62,212 bases of DNA from Candidatus Brevifilum fermentans. Its GTDB lineage: Bacteria > Chloroflexota > Anaerolineae > Anaerolineales > Villigracilaceae. The position numbers were made by a program, and so were the translations under genes. Shown here piece by piece: positions 32,427 through 40,966 of this stretch. The notes beneath the pieces are model-generated. The model worked only from the letters and a program-made list of their open reading frames with translations. It was not told where the DNA came from and ran no database searches. Numbering within the stretch: the first letter of the stretch is position 1; the number at the start of each line of letters is the position of its first letter. The stretch lies in the NCBI GenBank assembly GCA_945877125.1, contig CAMCQT010000012.1:1-62212 (forward strand), in the 5' to 3' direction.

Positions 32427-33551
32427 TTATTTGGTTTGGCGTTTCTCTGGGTAAAGTGCCAGCACGCCTTCGTCAGATGCGGCGCAGATGCCGCGTTCGG
32501 TAATCAACCCGCTGATTAAGCGAGACGGGGTTACATCAAAACCAAAATTGGCGGCGGGGCTGTTTTCAGGTGTCAGGCGTACTTTGTGAACCACGTTATC
32601 TTCCACGCCTTCGATGAAGCGCACTTCTTCAGATTCGCGTTCTTCGACCGGGATTTGATTCACCCCATCGGTCATGACCCAATCAAAGGTTGAGGAGGGC
32701 AGCGCCACATAAAATGGGATGTTGTTATCTTTGGCAGCCAGCGCTTTGAGATAAGTCCCGATCTTGTTGGCGGCGTCGCCGGTGTAGGTGACGCGGTCTG
32801 CGCCGGTGATGACAAAATCCACCATTTGGTGCTGCATCAAGTGCCCGCCGGTATTGTCGGCAATGACGGTGTGTGGAACGCCGTGCTGTCCCAATTCCCA
32901 GGCTGTGAGTCGCGCTCCCTGATTGCGCGGGCGGGTTTCATCCACCCAAACATGAACAGGAATGCCGCGCTCAAAGGCGGCGTAGATCGGCGCGGTGGCC
33001 GTGCCGTAATCCACGAAAGCCAGCCAGCCGGCATTGCAATGGGTGAGGATGTTGACGGGTGCGCCATTCTTGCGGCGGGAAATTTCTGCGATCAATTCGA
33101 CACCGTGCTCACCGATGCGGCGGCAGTAGTCGGCATCTTCGTCGGCAATGTCCAACGCTGTTTGTTTGGCGATTGCCACTATTGCTGAAACATCCGCACC
33201 AGCCGCTTGCATGGCAGAGACAACGCGGCGGACAGCCCACTCCAAGTTAACTGCTGTGGGACGCGTGGATTTTAGATACTCGCCGTCTTTTTCCACGGCA
33301 GACATAAAGTCAGCGGCGGGCAGATGTGCAGATTCCACCGCGGCTTGATACATGCCAAATCCTGCCAGTGCGCCAATCAACCCGGCGCCGCGGGCATGCA
33401 TCTCTTTGATCGCCACGGCTGTATCTGCAACTGAACTTAAGTCTTCGATAACCAGCTCAAAGGGCAGGAATCGCTGATCGATGATCTGGACGATTCCCGG
33501 CTCGTTCTCTTTTAGCCATACGGTTCTGTAATGCTTTCCTTGAATGTTCAT
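32427..33551 (-). CDS. MtnA-like aldose-1-phosphate isomerase, paralogue 1
   Basis: 374 aa member of the eIF2B/MtnA isomerase family. ILTHCNAGWLA carries the catalytic Cys, VITGADRV the catalytic Asp, and DETRPRNQGARLT and NKIGTYLKALA the substrate loops. Family enzymes convert a ribose 1-phosphate such as methylthioribose 1-phosphate, or a 5-deoxy analogue, to the ribulose 1-phosphate. It shares perhaps a third of its residues with the mtnA at 39881-40966, so the two probably differ in substrate. It is the second gene of the minus-strand operon, 22 bp after the RpiR regulator. Confidence 0.85.
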   Translation of the reverse strand: MNIQGKHYRTVWLKENEPGIVQIIDQRFLPFELVIEDLSSVADTAVAIKEMHARGAGLIGALAGFGMYQAAVESAHLPAADFMSAVEKDGEYLKSTRPTAVNLEWAVRRVVSAMQAAGADVSAIVAIAKQTALDIADEDADYCRRIGEHGVELIAEISRRKNGAPVNILTHCNAGWLAFVDYGTATAPIYAAFERGIPVHVWVDETRPRNQGARLTAWELGQHGVPHTVIADNTGGHLMQHQMVDFVITGADRVTYTGDAANKIGTYLKALAAKDNNIPFYVALPSSTFDWVMTDGVNQIPVEERESEEVRFIEGVEDNVVHKVRLTPENSPAANFGFDVTPSRLISGLITERGICAASDEGVLALYPEKRQTK

Positions 33552-33573
33552 ATGCTTTTTCCCAGTGGATGAA

Positions 33574-34428
33574 TTAGATGGTTTTGGATAATACAGCCTG
33601 CCAAATTTTCCGTTCGTTTTGAATGGAAACTTCCAGGTTGCGTAAAGACAAAATTACATAAAGCGAGTCGATGATGCTCAACTGCGCGATGCGGGAGGCA
33701 ATGGTTTCATTGCGTACTTCGGGAGATACGCTTAAGAAAGTGATGTCTGCATATTGAGTGATGGGGGATTGGGCATTGCCCGTAATGACGATGGTCGACG
33801 CGCCATTATTTTTTGCCTGTTCCAAGGTTAGGACAGGATCGGTGGATGTTCCAGATTGTGAAATGCCGATCACAACATCGTTTGATTCCAACAGCGCGGC
33901 ATCCATCAGTTGCAAATACGAATCTGTGTAGGCGTGGCAGTTTAATCCCAGGCGGAAGAAACGATTGTACGCATCTTGCACGATGGGACCCGAAGTGCCC
34001 ACTCCAATGATGAGAATGCGCCGCGCAGCTAGGAGCATGTCTGCGGCGCGACTCATTGCGCTCATATCCAACACTGCCAGGGTATCCTGTAATGCTTCGA
34101 TGTTGGTCATGAATACCTTGCGCGCGATTGCTTCCGGTGAGTCATTCTCTGTGACTTCGCTATGAATGATTTGTCCTGGGCGCGCCAGATCCTGAGCAAT
34201 AAGAATTTTCAGGTCTGTATATCCGCGAAAGCCAGCGGTTCTGCAAAACCGCAACACTGTGGTGTCACTGACGCCGCACTCCTGCGCCACCTGTGCCATG
34301 GAAAGTTGAATTACCTGATCTGGGTTTTGTAAGACCCAATTGGCAACCTTAAGTTCCGAGTCATTCAGGGCTGGCAGTTGACTGCGTACTTTAGAGAGAG
34401 AGCTGGTAATTGAGGGATAGTCATTCAT
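33574..34428 (-). CDS. RpiR-family transcriptional regulator
   Basis: 284 aa. Residues 1-80 form the HTH_6 domain (LSMAQVAQECGVSDTTVLRF). Residues 120-260 form a SIS sugar-phosphate isomerase domain (ILIIGVGTSGPI, VVIGISQSGTS) that senses sugar phosphates. It is the first gene of the minus operon and lies 330 bp from the divergent transporter operon. Two operators with identical spacing in that intergenic region suggest it represses both, with a 5-modified ribose phosphate as the likely inducer. Inference only on ligand and sign. Confidence 0.88.
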   Translation of the reverse strand: MNDYPSITSSLSKVRSQLPALNDSELKVANWVLQNPDQVIQLSMAQVAQECGVSDTTVLRFCRTAGFRGYTDLKILIAQDLARPGQIIHSEVTENDSPEAIARKVFMTNIEALQDTLAVLDMSAMSRAADMLLAARRILIIGVGTSGPIVQDAYNRFFRLGLNCHAYTDSYLQLMDAALLESNDVVIGISQSGTSTDPVLTLEQAKNNGASTIVITGNAQSPITQYADITFLSVSPEVRNETIASRIAQLSIIDSLYVILSLRNLEVSIQNERKIWQAVLSKTI

Positions 34429-34440
34429 AGCTGTAATTTT

Positions 34441-34509
34441 ACCACCACATGTTTATTTTTTGAATTGTGGTACTGCCACTTTTATATCCTAAAAGCAGTT
34501 GCTCGTCAA
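34441..34509 (-). promoter_or_regulatory. Promoter and operator of the RpiR/minus-strand operon
   Basis: On the minus strand TTGACG (34504-34509), a 17-bp spacer and TATAAA (34481-34486). Operator half-sites ACCACC (34441-34446) and TGTGGT (34466-34471), 19 bp apart, lie at and just downstream of the expected start near 34474. Confidence 0.7.
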
Positions 34510-34621
34510 GATTGGCGGTTCCTGGTGCGGATATAAGCCAGAGAAGGGCTGCTTAATCAGGTAAAAGTAGAGTTGCTAATTGAAAATCCGCAGTGTGAGA
34601 ATTAGAAAACAATTGACCACC

Positions 34622-34691
34622 TTGACGAAGGTGGTGATGTGGGTTATATTGTTGTGATACCACTGTTTGAAACAAAAATACGTAGTGGTAC
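34622..34691 (+). promoter_or_regulatory. Promoter and operator of the ABC-mtnK-mtnA operon
   Basis: TTGACG (34622-34627), 17-bp spacer, TATATT (34645-34650). Half-sites ACCACT (34659-34664) and AGTGGT (34684-34689), again 19 bp apart, start at the predicted transcription start. Flanking bases extend them to ATACCACT and AGTGGTAC. The rest of the 330-bp spacer shows no gene. Confidence 0.7.
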
Positions 34692-34758
34692 TATTTGCAG
34701 AATTGGAGCAGGAGTGGCTCCAATCCAATCAACAATGTAATTCACCAGGAGAAGAATA

Positions 34759-35892
34759 ATGAAAAAAATGTTTTACTTCGTGATAGTAGCAGTACTTTTG
34801 CTCTCTGCCTGCACCCCTGCGGCAGTAGCCCCAACTGCTGCGCCCGAACAGCCTGCCGCTGTTGCTACTGAGCAGCCGGTTGATACCAGCATGGAAGGTG
34901 TTCCAGCGATTTTTACTGAAAAAACATTAAAAGTGGCTGTTATTCGCAATCTTCCTTCCGATGACCACACCAAGCAGTTCCTTGATGGTGCCCGCACCGA
35001 AGGTGAAGCTTTAGGTATGGTTGTAGATACCTTCATTGCCGACAATGATGATGTCAAGTTCCAGGAATTGGTTGCCCAGGCTATTGCCAAAGGCTACGAT
35101 GGTTTGATCATCTCGCATGGTAAAAAGGATTACTCCTACGACATGCTTAAGCCCGCAGTTGATGCCGGCATCAAAGTTGTAACCTTCGACACAGTGATCG
35201 AAAAAGATGGACAGACCCTGCCCGAAATCACCACCACCTTCCAGGATGATTTCAAGCTTGCTGAATTATCTTTGACCGAAATTGCTGCGCTCAAGACCGA
35301 TGGCACTCCTGCTCGCGTAATCAAGCTCTGGTGGGGACCTGGTGTTCCTCCTTTGGATCGCCGCGAAACCATCTACAAGAAATTTGAAGAAAGCAACAAA
35401 ATCACAACCCTTGAAGTGATTGGACCGACGAACTTCCAGGACGTGCAGGGCGATATTGCCACAAAAGTTGGCGCTATTCTCGCCAAGTATCCCGAAGGTT
35501 CTGTGGATGCGATCTGGGGTTCATGGGATGAAATGGCAAAGGGCGCCTACACCGCACTCAAAGATGCCGGCCGCACCGATGTCAAACTTATCTCCATTGA
35601 CGTTTCCAATCAGGACATGAACCTGATGCGCGAGCCGGGCAGTGTTTGGCTTTCCACCGCTGCTGTAGATCCTCGTTTGATCGGCATTGTTGATATGCGC
35701 TTGCTGGCGATGGTGTTCGCAGGTGAGGAAACTCCCGCTAACTACGATCTGGAAGCCCGTTTGGTCAAACAGAGTGACTTGAAGCCTGATACAAATATGT
35801 CCACCTTGAAAGACGTAATTGAAGGCTGGGGCGTGTCTGATGCTTTCCACCAACCGTGGATGGATACACTTCGCACTAAATTTGGCAAATAG
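34759..35892 (+). CDS. Sugar-binding lipoprotein of an ABC importer
   Basis: 377 aa. The signal MKKMFYFVIVAVLLLSAC is cut before the lipobox Cys and followed by an Ala/Pro/Thr-rich linker. The mature part is a periplasmic-binding type-1 fold related to RbsB/LsrB: LKVAVIRNLPSDDHTKQFLDGA, then GYDGLIISHGKKDY and VDAIWGSWDEMAKGAY. It would capture the sugar (or nucleoside) and deliver it to the permease below. First gene of the plus-strand operon, with ribosome-binding site AGGAG. A terminator follows it, which would make it more abundant than the transporter core. Confidence 0.9.
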   Translation: MKKMFYFVIVAVLLLSACTPAAVAPTAAPEQPAAVATEQPVDTSMEGVPAIFTEKTLKVAVIRNLPSDDHTKQFLDGARTEGEALGMVVDTFIADNDDVKFQELVAQAIAKGYDGLIISHGKKDYSYDMLKPAVDAGIKVVTFDTVIEKDGQTLPEITTTFQDDFKLAELSLTEIAALKTDGTPARVIKLWWGPGVPPLDRRETIYKKFEESNKITTLEVIGPTNFQDVQGDIATKVGAILAKYPEGSVDAIWGSWDEMAKGAYTALKDAGRTDVKLISIDVSNQDMNLMREPGSVWLSTAAVDPRLIGIVDMRLLAMVFAGEETPANYDLEARLVKQSDLKPDTNMSTLKDVIEGWGVSDAFHQPWMDTLRTKFGK

Positions 35893-35921
35893 TAATCTGC
35901 TACAATAAGTTCACGAACCAT

Positions 35922-35954
35922 AGAGAGAGGATTTACCACTCCAATCCTCTCTCT
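35922..35954 (+). terminator. Partial terminator between binding protein and ATPase genes
   Basis: Twelve-bp stem AGAGAGAGGATT (35922-35933) / AATCCTCTCTCT (35943-35954), followed by TATTCTTG. It probably lets only part of the transcripts continue. Confidence 0.6.
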
Positions 35955-36072
35955 TATTCTTGTCAAAACGAAAAGGGAAGTGGGATGTTTTGATCAGGTG
36001 ATCCCGTTCAAGATAGTCCACTTTCCTTTTTTTTCAAAAAAGATCAATCCGCTAGGTCGGAGGCTTCCTCCC

Positions 36073-37593
36073 ATGAACACGCAATTAAAGTATAAATTTG
36101 AGATGAAAGATATCTCAATAGAATTTCCAGGCGTGAAGGCGTTGACAGATGTAAATTTTGAAATTAATAGCGGCGCCATTCATGCCCTGATCGGGGCCAA
36201 TGGGGCTGGCAAGTCTACATTAATGAAAATACTCGGCGGCGTTTACGATCATTACACCGGAAGCATTGAGCTCAACGGAAATAAGGTCGAGATACGTTCG
36301 CCGCGCGATGCAAAAAAACTGGGTATTGAAATTGTATATCAGGAAGTTGACACTGCGCTGATTCCCTACTTGAGCGTTGCCGAGAACATCATGCTGGATG
36401 TTCTGGTAAATGAAATGGGGAACAGGCAGTTTGTTAATTGGAAGCAAATCCATGCGGCGGCGCGGAAAACCATGGAGCGCCTGGGCATCCAACTGGATAC
36501 TCATACACTGGTACAGAGCTTAAGTCTGGCAGAGAAGCAGATGGTACTTATTGCGCGGGCGTTGGCAGGTGAACGCGGTTTTCTAGTTTTAGATGAACCC
36601 ACCGCGCCGTTGAGCCAGACCGAGACGGATGAACTTTTTCGGTTGATGCGCGACCTTGCTTACAATCACGGGGTTGGTATCATATTTATTTCCCATCGTT
36701 TACCAGAAATTTTTGATATTTGTGAATCGGTCACCATTATGCGTGACGGACACGTCGTTGCCACCCAAAGCATAGAGTCGACCACCAAAAAACAAGTCAT
36801 TGAACTTATGTTGGGGCACCGATTTGACGAAACTTATCCTAAAACAAAAGTTGATATTGGCGATATTCTTTTTGAGATCAAGAATGTTTCTGAGGCAGAT
36901 GGGGCTGTCACGAACATAAACTTGACGGTACGCGCGGGGGAAATTGTTGGCGTGGCTGGGTTGGTAGGCGCAGGAAAAACTGAGCTGTGCAAAACCATCT
37001 TTGGTGCATTGAAGATCAACAGCGGCGAAATATTTCTTAAGGGACGTAAGCTGACCATCAAGACTCCCCATTCTGCGGTTCGTCAGGGAATTGCCCTAGT
37101 ACCGGAAGAGCGCCGCAAAGAGGGCGTGTTGGTCGAAGAACCGGTGTATATAAATCTATCCATGGCAAGCCTTGATAATTTTTCCAATTCATTTGGGTTT
37201 ATAAAGCCCCATGCTGAACATGCCAGCGCCAAAAAAATTATTAATGACCTGGGAGTCCGTACGCCCAATGAATATCAGAAACTGGCTTTTCTCTCAGGTG
37301 GGAACCAGCAGAAAGTAGCTGTGGGAAAGTGGCTGATTTCCAATGCAGACATATACATTTTCGATGAGCCCACGAAGGGTGTGGATGTGGGCGCCAAACA
37401 TGAAATATTCGAGTTGATCGGACGATTGGCGCAAGCCGGCAAAGGTATCATTTATGCGTCTTGTGAATTCCCGGAAATTCTGGGTATCACAGATCGAATT
37501 TGCGTGATGTATGACCACACCATCGTCAAGGAACTCAAGACCGCAGATACATCCGAAGAGGAAATTCTCTTCTTTTCCACCGGAGGTAAATAA
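36073..37593 (+). CDS. Sugar ABC transporter, double ATPase subunit
   Basis: 506 aa, two ABC domains as in RbsA/LsrA. Domain 1: Walker A GANGAGKST, signature LSLAEKQ, Walker B FLVLDEPT. Domain 2: degenerate Walker A-like VAGLVGAGKTELCK, signature LSGGNQQK, Walker B IYIFDEPTKGVD. The start at 36073 is chosen from GGAGG nine bases before and the beginning of the fold; a GTG frame at 35980 would add 31 residues without homology. GGAGG can pair with CCTCC just before the ATG, perhaps lowering translation. The permease gene follows after 3 bp. Confidence 0.9.
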   Translation: MNTQLKYKFEMKDISIEFPGVKALTDVNFEINSGAIHALIGANGAGKSTLMKILGGVYDHYTGSIELNGNKVEIRSPRDAKKLGIEIVYQEVDTALIPYLSVAENIMLDVLVNEMGNRQFVNWKQIHAAARKTMERLGIQLDTHTLVQSLSLAEKQMVLIARALAGERGFLVLDEPTAPLSQTETDELFRLMRDLAYNHGVGIIFISHRLPEIFDICESVTIMRDGHVVATQSIESTTKKQVIELMLGHRFDETYPKTKVDIGDILFEIKNVSEADGAVTNINLTVRAGEIVGVAGLVGAGKTELCKTIFGALKINSGEIFLKGRKLTIKTPHSAVRQGIALVPEERRKEGVLVEEPVYINLSMASLDNFSNSFGFIKPHAEHASAKKIINDLGVRTPNEYQKLAFLSGGNQQKVAVGKWLISNADIYIFDEPTKGVDVGAKHEIFELIGRLAQAGKGIIYASCEFPEILGITDRICVMYDHTIVKELKTADTSEEEILFFSTGGK

Positions 37594-37596
37594 TTT

Positions 37597-38601
37597 ATGA
37601 ATACACCTGTTTCAATTATCAGCAAGGTTCGTAAACCAAAGATCGCCACAATTCTTCTGGATTTCTTGAGCAAATGGGGCACAGTTCTGACCATTGTTTT
37701 TCTGCTCGTATTTTTTTCCTTTAAGATGCCCACATTTATGTCATCAGCCAATATGGTGACCATTCTGCGCAGCATTTCCATTGTGACTGTGATTGCCATT
37801 GGCATCACGATCTCGTTGACTGTGAACGGCTTTGACCTTTCTGTAGGGTCGGTAGCTACATTCGCTGATTCGCTGGTCATCTCAATGTTTGTCTGGTACA
37901 GCTTCGGACCGGTGCTCTCTGTTTTTCTTGCGCTGCTGGTTTGTCTGTTGGTGGCGGCGTTGAATGCGCTTTTGATTGTCCGCCTGAAAATACCAGATTT
38001 GCTTGCAACGCTGTCCATGCTTTTTATTATTGAGGGCGTGGCGATGACTTACACCGGCGGCGGCTCTATCAGCGAGGGAATGCCTCGACTGGACGGCACC
38101 CCAACTTTGGGGAAGTTGGATCCGGTTTTTCGTCTGATCGGTCAGTCACCTTATATTATTATTATCATGTTGGTGCTGGTGGTGGTTGTTCATATTTTCC
38201 TGAACTACACCAAGCACGGACGTTATCTCTATGTGGTGGGCGGGAACCTTGAGGCGGCGCGGCTTTCTGGTATTCCAGTGGATCGCTACCGCGCGCTGGC
38301 TTATTTTCTCTCCACGTTGATGGCCGCGATAGGCGGGTTGATGCTGGCGGCACGTATTGGCTCGGCGCAGATCAATGCTGGCGCGGGCTATTTGATGCCT
38401 GCCGTGGCGGCCGCTTACATCGGCTTTTCTGTTGGCGGAGTGGGACGCCCCAACGCCATCGGGACGCTGGTCGGGGCGGTTTTGGTGGGGCTTCTGGAGA
38501 ACGGCTTGATTATGATGTCAGTTCCCTACTATTCATTAAACATTGTCAAAGGCGCCGTGCTTGCCATTGCGCTGGCTTCCACATATTTCCGTAAAAAATA
38601 A
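37597..38601 (+). CDS. Sugar ABC transporter permease
   Basis: 334 aa of the RbsC/LsrC type (branched-chain/ribose permease fold) with about nine to ten transmembrane segments, for example AIGITISLTVNGFDLSVGSVAT near 65-85 and LAYFLSTLMAAIGGLMLAARIGSA near 240. NGFDLSVG and SAQINAGAGYLMPAVAAAYIG are family hallmarks. It forms a homodimeric pore with the double ATPase. Only one permease gene is present, so it must be homodimeric, as in ribose transporters. The mtnK gene follows after 36 bp. Confidence 0.9.
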   Translation: MNTPVSIISKVRKPKIATILLDFLSKWGTVLTIVFLLVFFSFKMPTFMSSANMVTILRSISIVTVIAIGITISLTVNGFDLSVGSVATFADSLVISMFVWYSFGPVLSVFLALLVCLLVAALNALLIVRLKIPDLLATLSMLFIIEGVAMTYTGGGSISEGMPRLDGTPTLGKLDPVFRLIGQSPYIIIIMLVLVVVVHIFLNYTKHGRYLYVVGGNLEAARLSGIPVDRYRALAYFLSTLMAAIGGLMLAARIGSAQINAGAGYLMPAVAAAYIGFSVGGVGRPNAIGTLVGAVLVGLLENGLIMMSVPYYSLNIVKGAVLAIALASTYFRKK

Positions 38602-38637
38602 AAAGCTTAACATCATCAAAAAAAACAGGAGCTTCCC

Positions 38638-39867
38638 ATGTCCAAATTTGATCAATTCTTTGTAATGAAACCGGCTGACGTACTCGAATATGCACGCGAA
38701 AAACTGGATATGTTTGAGCCTAACGCCAAGCTGTCCGCCGCGGAAATTGGCGACGGCAACATCAATTATATTTTCCGCGTTTGGGATACTGAATCGAATA
38801 AATCGGTCATCATCAAACAGGCCGGACCCACCGCCCGCATCTCGGATGCGTTTGTTTTGTCCACCGATCGCACCCGCATTGAAACAGACATCCTAAAACT
38901 GGAAAATGAACTCGCGCCGGGTTTGGTTCCGATTGTCTATAAATACGATGACGTTATGAGCTGCTGCGCGATGGAAGACCTGTCTGACCATGTCATCATG
39001 CGCACTGCGCTGCTCGAACATAAAACCTTCCCGCTCTTTGCTGACGACATTACCACCTTCATGGTCAATACGCTTTTGCTGACCACCGATGTGGTTATGG
39101 ATCACAAGAAAAAGAAATCGCTTGTAAAAAATTATATTAACCCTGAACTATGCGAGATTACGGAAGACCTGGTTTATACCGAACCCTACAACGACTTCAA
39201 TAAACGGAATAATGTTTTCCCTCCCAATTTGCAGTGGGTGACAGAGAATGTGTACGGGGACGCTGAATTACGTCTGGAAGCGGCAAAACTAAAATTTGAT
39301 TTTCTAGCCAATTCGCAGGCTTTGATTCATGGCGATTTGCATACCGGCTCCATATTTATCAAGCAGGATTCGACCAAGATCATCGACCCTGAATTTGCTT
39401 TCTACGGCCCGATCGGTTACGACACTGGGAATATCGTTGCAAACCTGATTTTCGCCTGGGCTAATGGTGACGCCACCCTGACGGACGAATCTGAGCGCGC
39501 CCGCTATTTGGGCTGGGTCGAAAAAACCATCGTCGAAGTTGTGGACATGTTCTGCTCCAAATTTGATAAAGCCTGGGATGAAAATGTGAATGAGCTTCTT
39601 GCCAAAGAACCAGGTTTCCGCCAGTGGTATTTGAGCGGCATCTTGCGTGACACCGCCGCAGTGACCGGTTTGGAAATGAACCGCCGCGTGATTGGACTGG
39701 CACAGGTAAAAGACATCACCACCATCGCCGATGCGAAAGCCCGTGTGCGTGCAGAGCGCATTTGTCTGACAGCCGCGAAAGAATTTATCAAACGACGCGA
39801 TAATTATCAGAACGGAACTCAATTTTTGAATACGTTGAAAAATTCCGTCGCTCTATTTTCCAATTAG
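38638..39867 (+). CDS. mtnK: 5-Methylthioribose kinase family protein
   Basis: 409 aa. [11 protein letters not shown] is the glycine-rich nucleotide loop, [13 protein letters not shown] the catalytic loop with Asp, and [19 protein letters not shown] the metal-binding and substrate segment, all as in MtnK. The enzyme phosphorylates methylthioribose at C1; close relatives may act on 5-deoxyribose. The SAM by-products it salvages arise from spermidine or radical-SAM enzymes. Here it sits with an importer, so the sugar may also come from outside. It is followed by mtnA after 13 bp. Confidence 0.9.
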   Translation: MSKFDQFFVMKPADVLEYAREKLDMFEPNAKLSAAEIGDGNINYIFRVWDTESNKSVIIKQAGPTARISDAFVLSTDRTRIETDILKLENELAPGLVPIVYKYDDVMSCCAMEDLSDHVIMRTALLEHKTFPLFADDITTFMVNTLLLTTDVVMDHKKKKSLVKNYINPELCEITEDLVYTEPYNDFNKRNNVFPPNLQWVTENVYGDAELRLEAAKLKFDFLANSQALIHGDLHTGSIFIKQDSTKIIDPEFAFYGPIGYDTGNIVANLIFAWANGDATLTDESERARYLGWVEKTIVEVVDMFCSKFDKAWDENVNELLAKEPGFRQWYLSGILRDTAAVTGLEMNRRVIGLAQVKDITTIADAKARVRAERICLTAAKEFIKRRDNYQNGTQFLNTLKNSVALFSN

Positions 39868-39880
39868 CAGGGGACTATTC

Positions 39881-40966
39881 ATGGAAGAACAAAAAATTCT
39901 GGGACTCGAATCTGTTGCATTGGATGATGACAACAATGCGCTGATTTTATTAGACCAGACACTGCTTCCCAACGAGATCAAACTCCTGCACTTAACCACT
40001 GTGGACGAAGTGTGGGAGGCGATCTATGAACTGCGCGTGCGCGGCGCTCCAGCGATTGGAATTGCCGCCGCTTATGGGTTGTACCTCGCCGCAAAAAAAA
40101 GTTCATCAGATAAATTTGAGAATTTCCAGTCTGAGTTTAACGCGGCAAAAGAGCGGCTCGCTTCATCACGCCCAACGGCAGTTAATTTGTTTTGGGCTTT
40201 GGATCGCATGGCGGCTTGTTTGCAGCGCAACCGACAATTACCTTTGGTTGAATTGAAGGCTTCTCTGCGTCAGGAAGCTGATGATATTAAGGCGGAAGAT
40301 ACGCTTGTAAACAAGGCGATTGGTGAGTTTGCGCTTTCGTTGTTGCAGCCTGGCAATGGGATTCTCACACATTGCAACGCCGGACAATTGGCAACCTCGC
40401 GCTATGGAACCGCGACAGCGCCCATGTATTTGGGACAGGAACGTGGCTACAACTTCAAAGTATTTGCCGATGAGACCCGTCCACTTTTGCAGGGAGCACG
40501 ATTAACCACCCTCGAATTAAGCGCGGCAGGAATAGATGTAACCCTGATCTGCGATAACATGGCAGCCACAGTAATGAAGAATGGCTGGATTCAAGCTGTT
40601 TTGGTTGGCTGTGACCGCGTGGCGGCCAACGGTGATACGGCTAATAAAATTGGTACTGCCGGCGTGGCTATTTTGGCGCACAACTTTAACATCCCATTCT
40701 ATGTTTGTGCCCCATCTCCTACGATTGACCTGAATTGCCCCACTGGTGACGACATTCACATTGAATTGCGTAAACCGGAAGAGGTCAGTGAAAAATGGTA
40801 TACCCAACCCATGGCGCCCAAGGGTGTCAACATTTACAACCCAGCCTTTGACGTGACCGACAACCGTTTCATCACCGCCATCGTCACCGAGTTTGGAGTT
40901 ATCCGCCCGCCCTATCAACAGACACTGGCGCAGACACTTGCCAGGGTTCATCCGACATCAACTTGA
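39881..40966 (+). CDS. mtnA: Methylthioribose-1-phosphate isomerase
   Basis: 361 aa. ILTHCNAGQLA holds the catalytic Cys and LVGCDRVAANGDTANKIGT the catalytic Asp. RVRGAPAIGIAAAYG and ADETRPLLQGARLT match canonical MtnA closely, more so than the paralogue at 32427-33551. It converts methylthioribose 1-phosphate to methylthioribulose 1-phosphate. It begins after GCAGGGG and is the last gene of the plus operon. Its last 68 bp are also coding on the opposite strand for the ABC ATPase. Confidence 0.92.
   Translation: MEEQKILGLESVALDDDNNALILLDQTLLPNEIKLLHLTTVDEVWEAIYELRVRGAPAIGIAAAYGLYLAAKKSSSDKFENFQSEFNAAKERLASSRPTAVNLFWALDRMAACLQRNRQLPLVELKASLRQEADDIKAEDTLVNKAIGEFALSLLQPGNGILTHCNAGQLATSRYGTATAPMYLGQERGYNFKVFADETRPLLQGARLTTLELSAAGIDVTLICDNMAATVMKNGWIQAVLVGCDRVAANGDTANKIGTAGVAILAHNFNIPFYVCAPSPTIDLNCPTGDDIHIELRKPEEVSEKWYTQPMAPKGVNIYNPAFDVTDNRFITAIVTEFGVIRPPYQQTLAQTLARVHPTST

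Noticed and set aside
35980-36072. GTG start adding 31 residues to the transporter ATPase
   Set aside because: The extra residues have no homology and the ATG at 36073 has a Shine-Dalgarno sequence.
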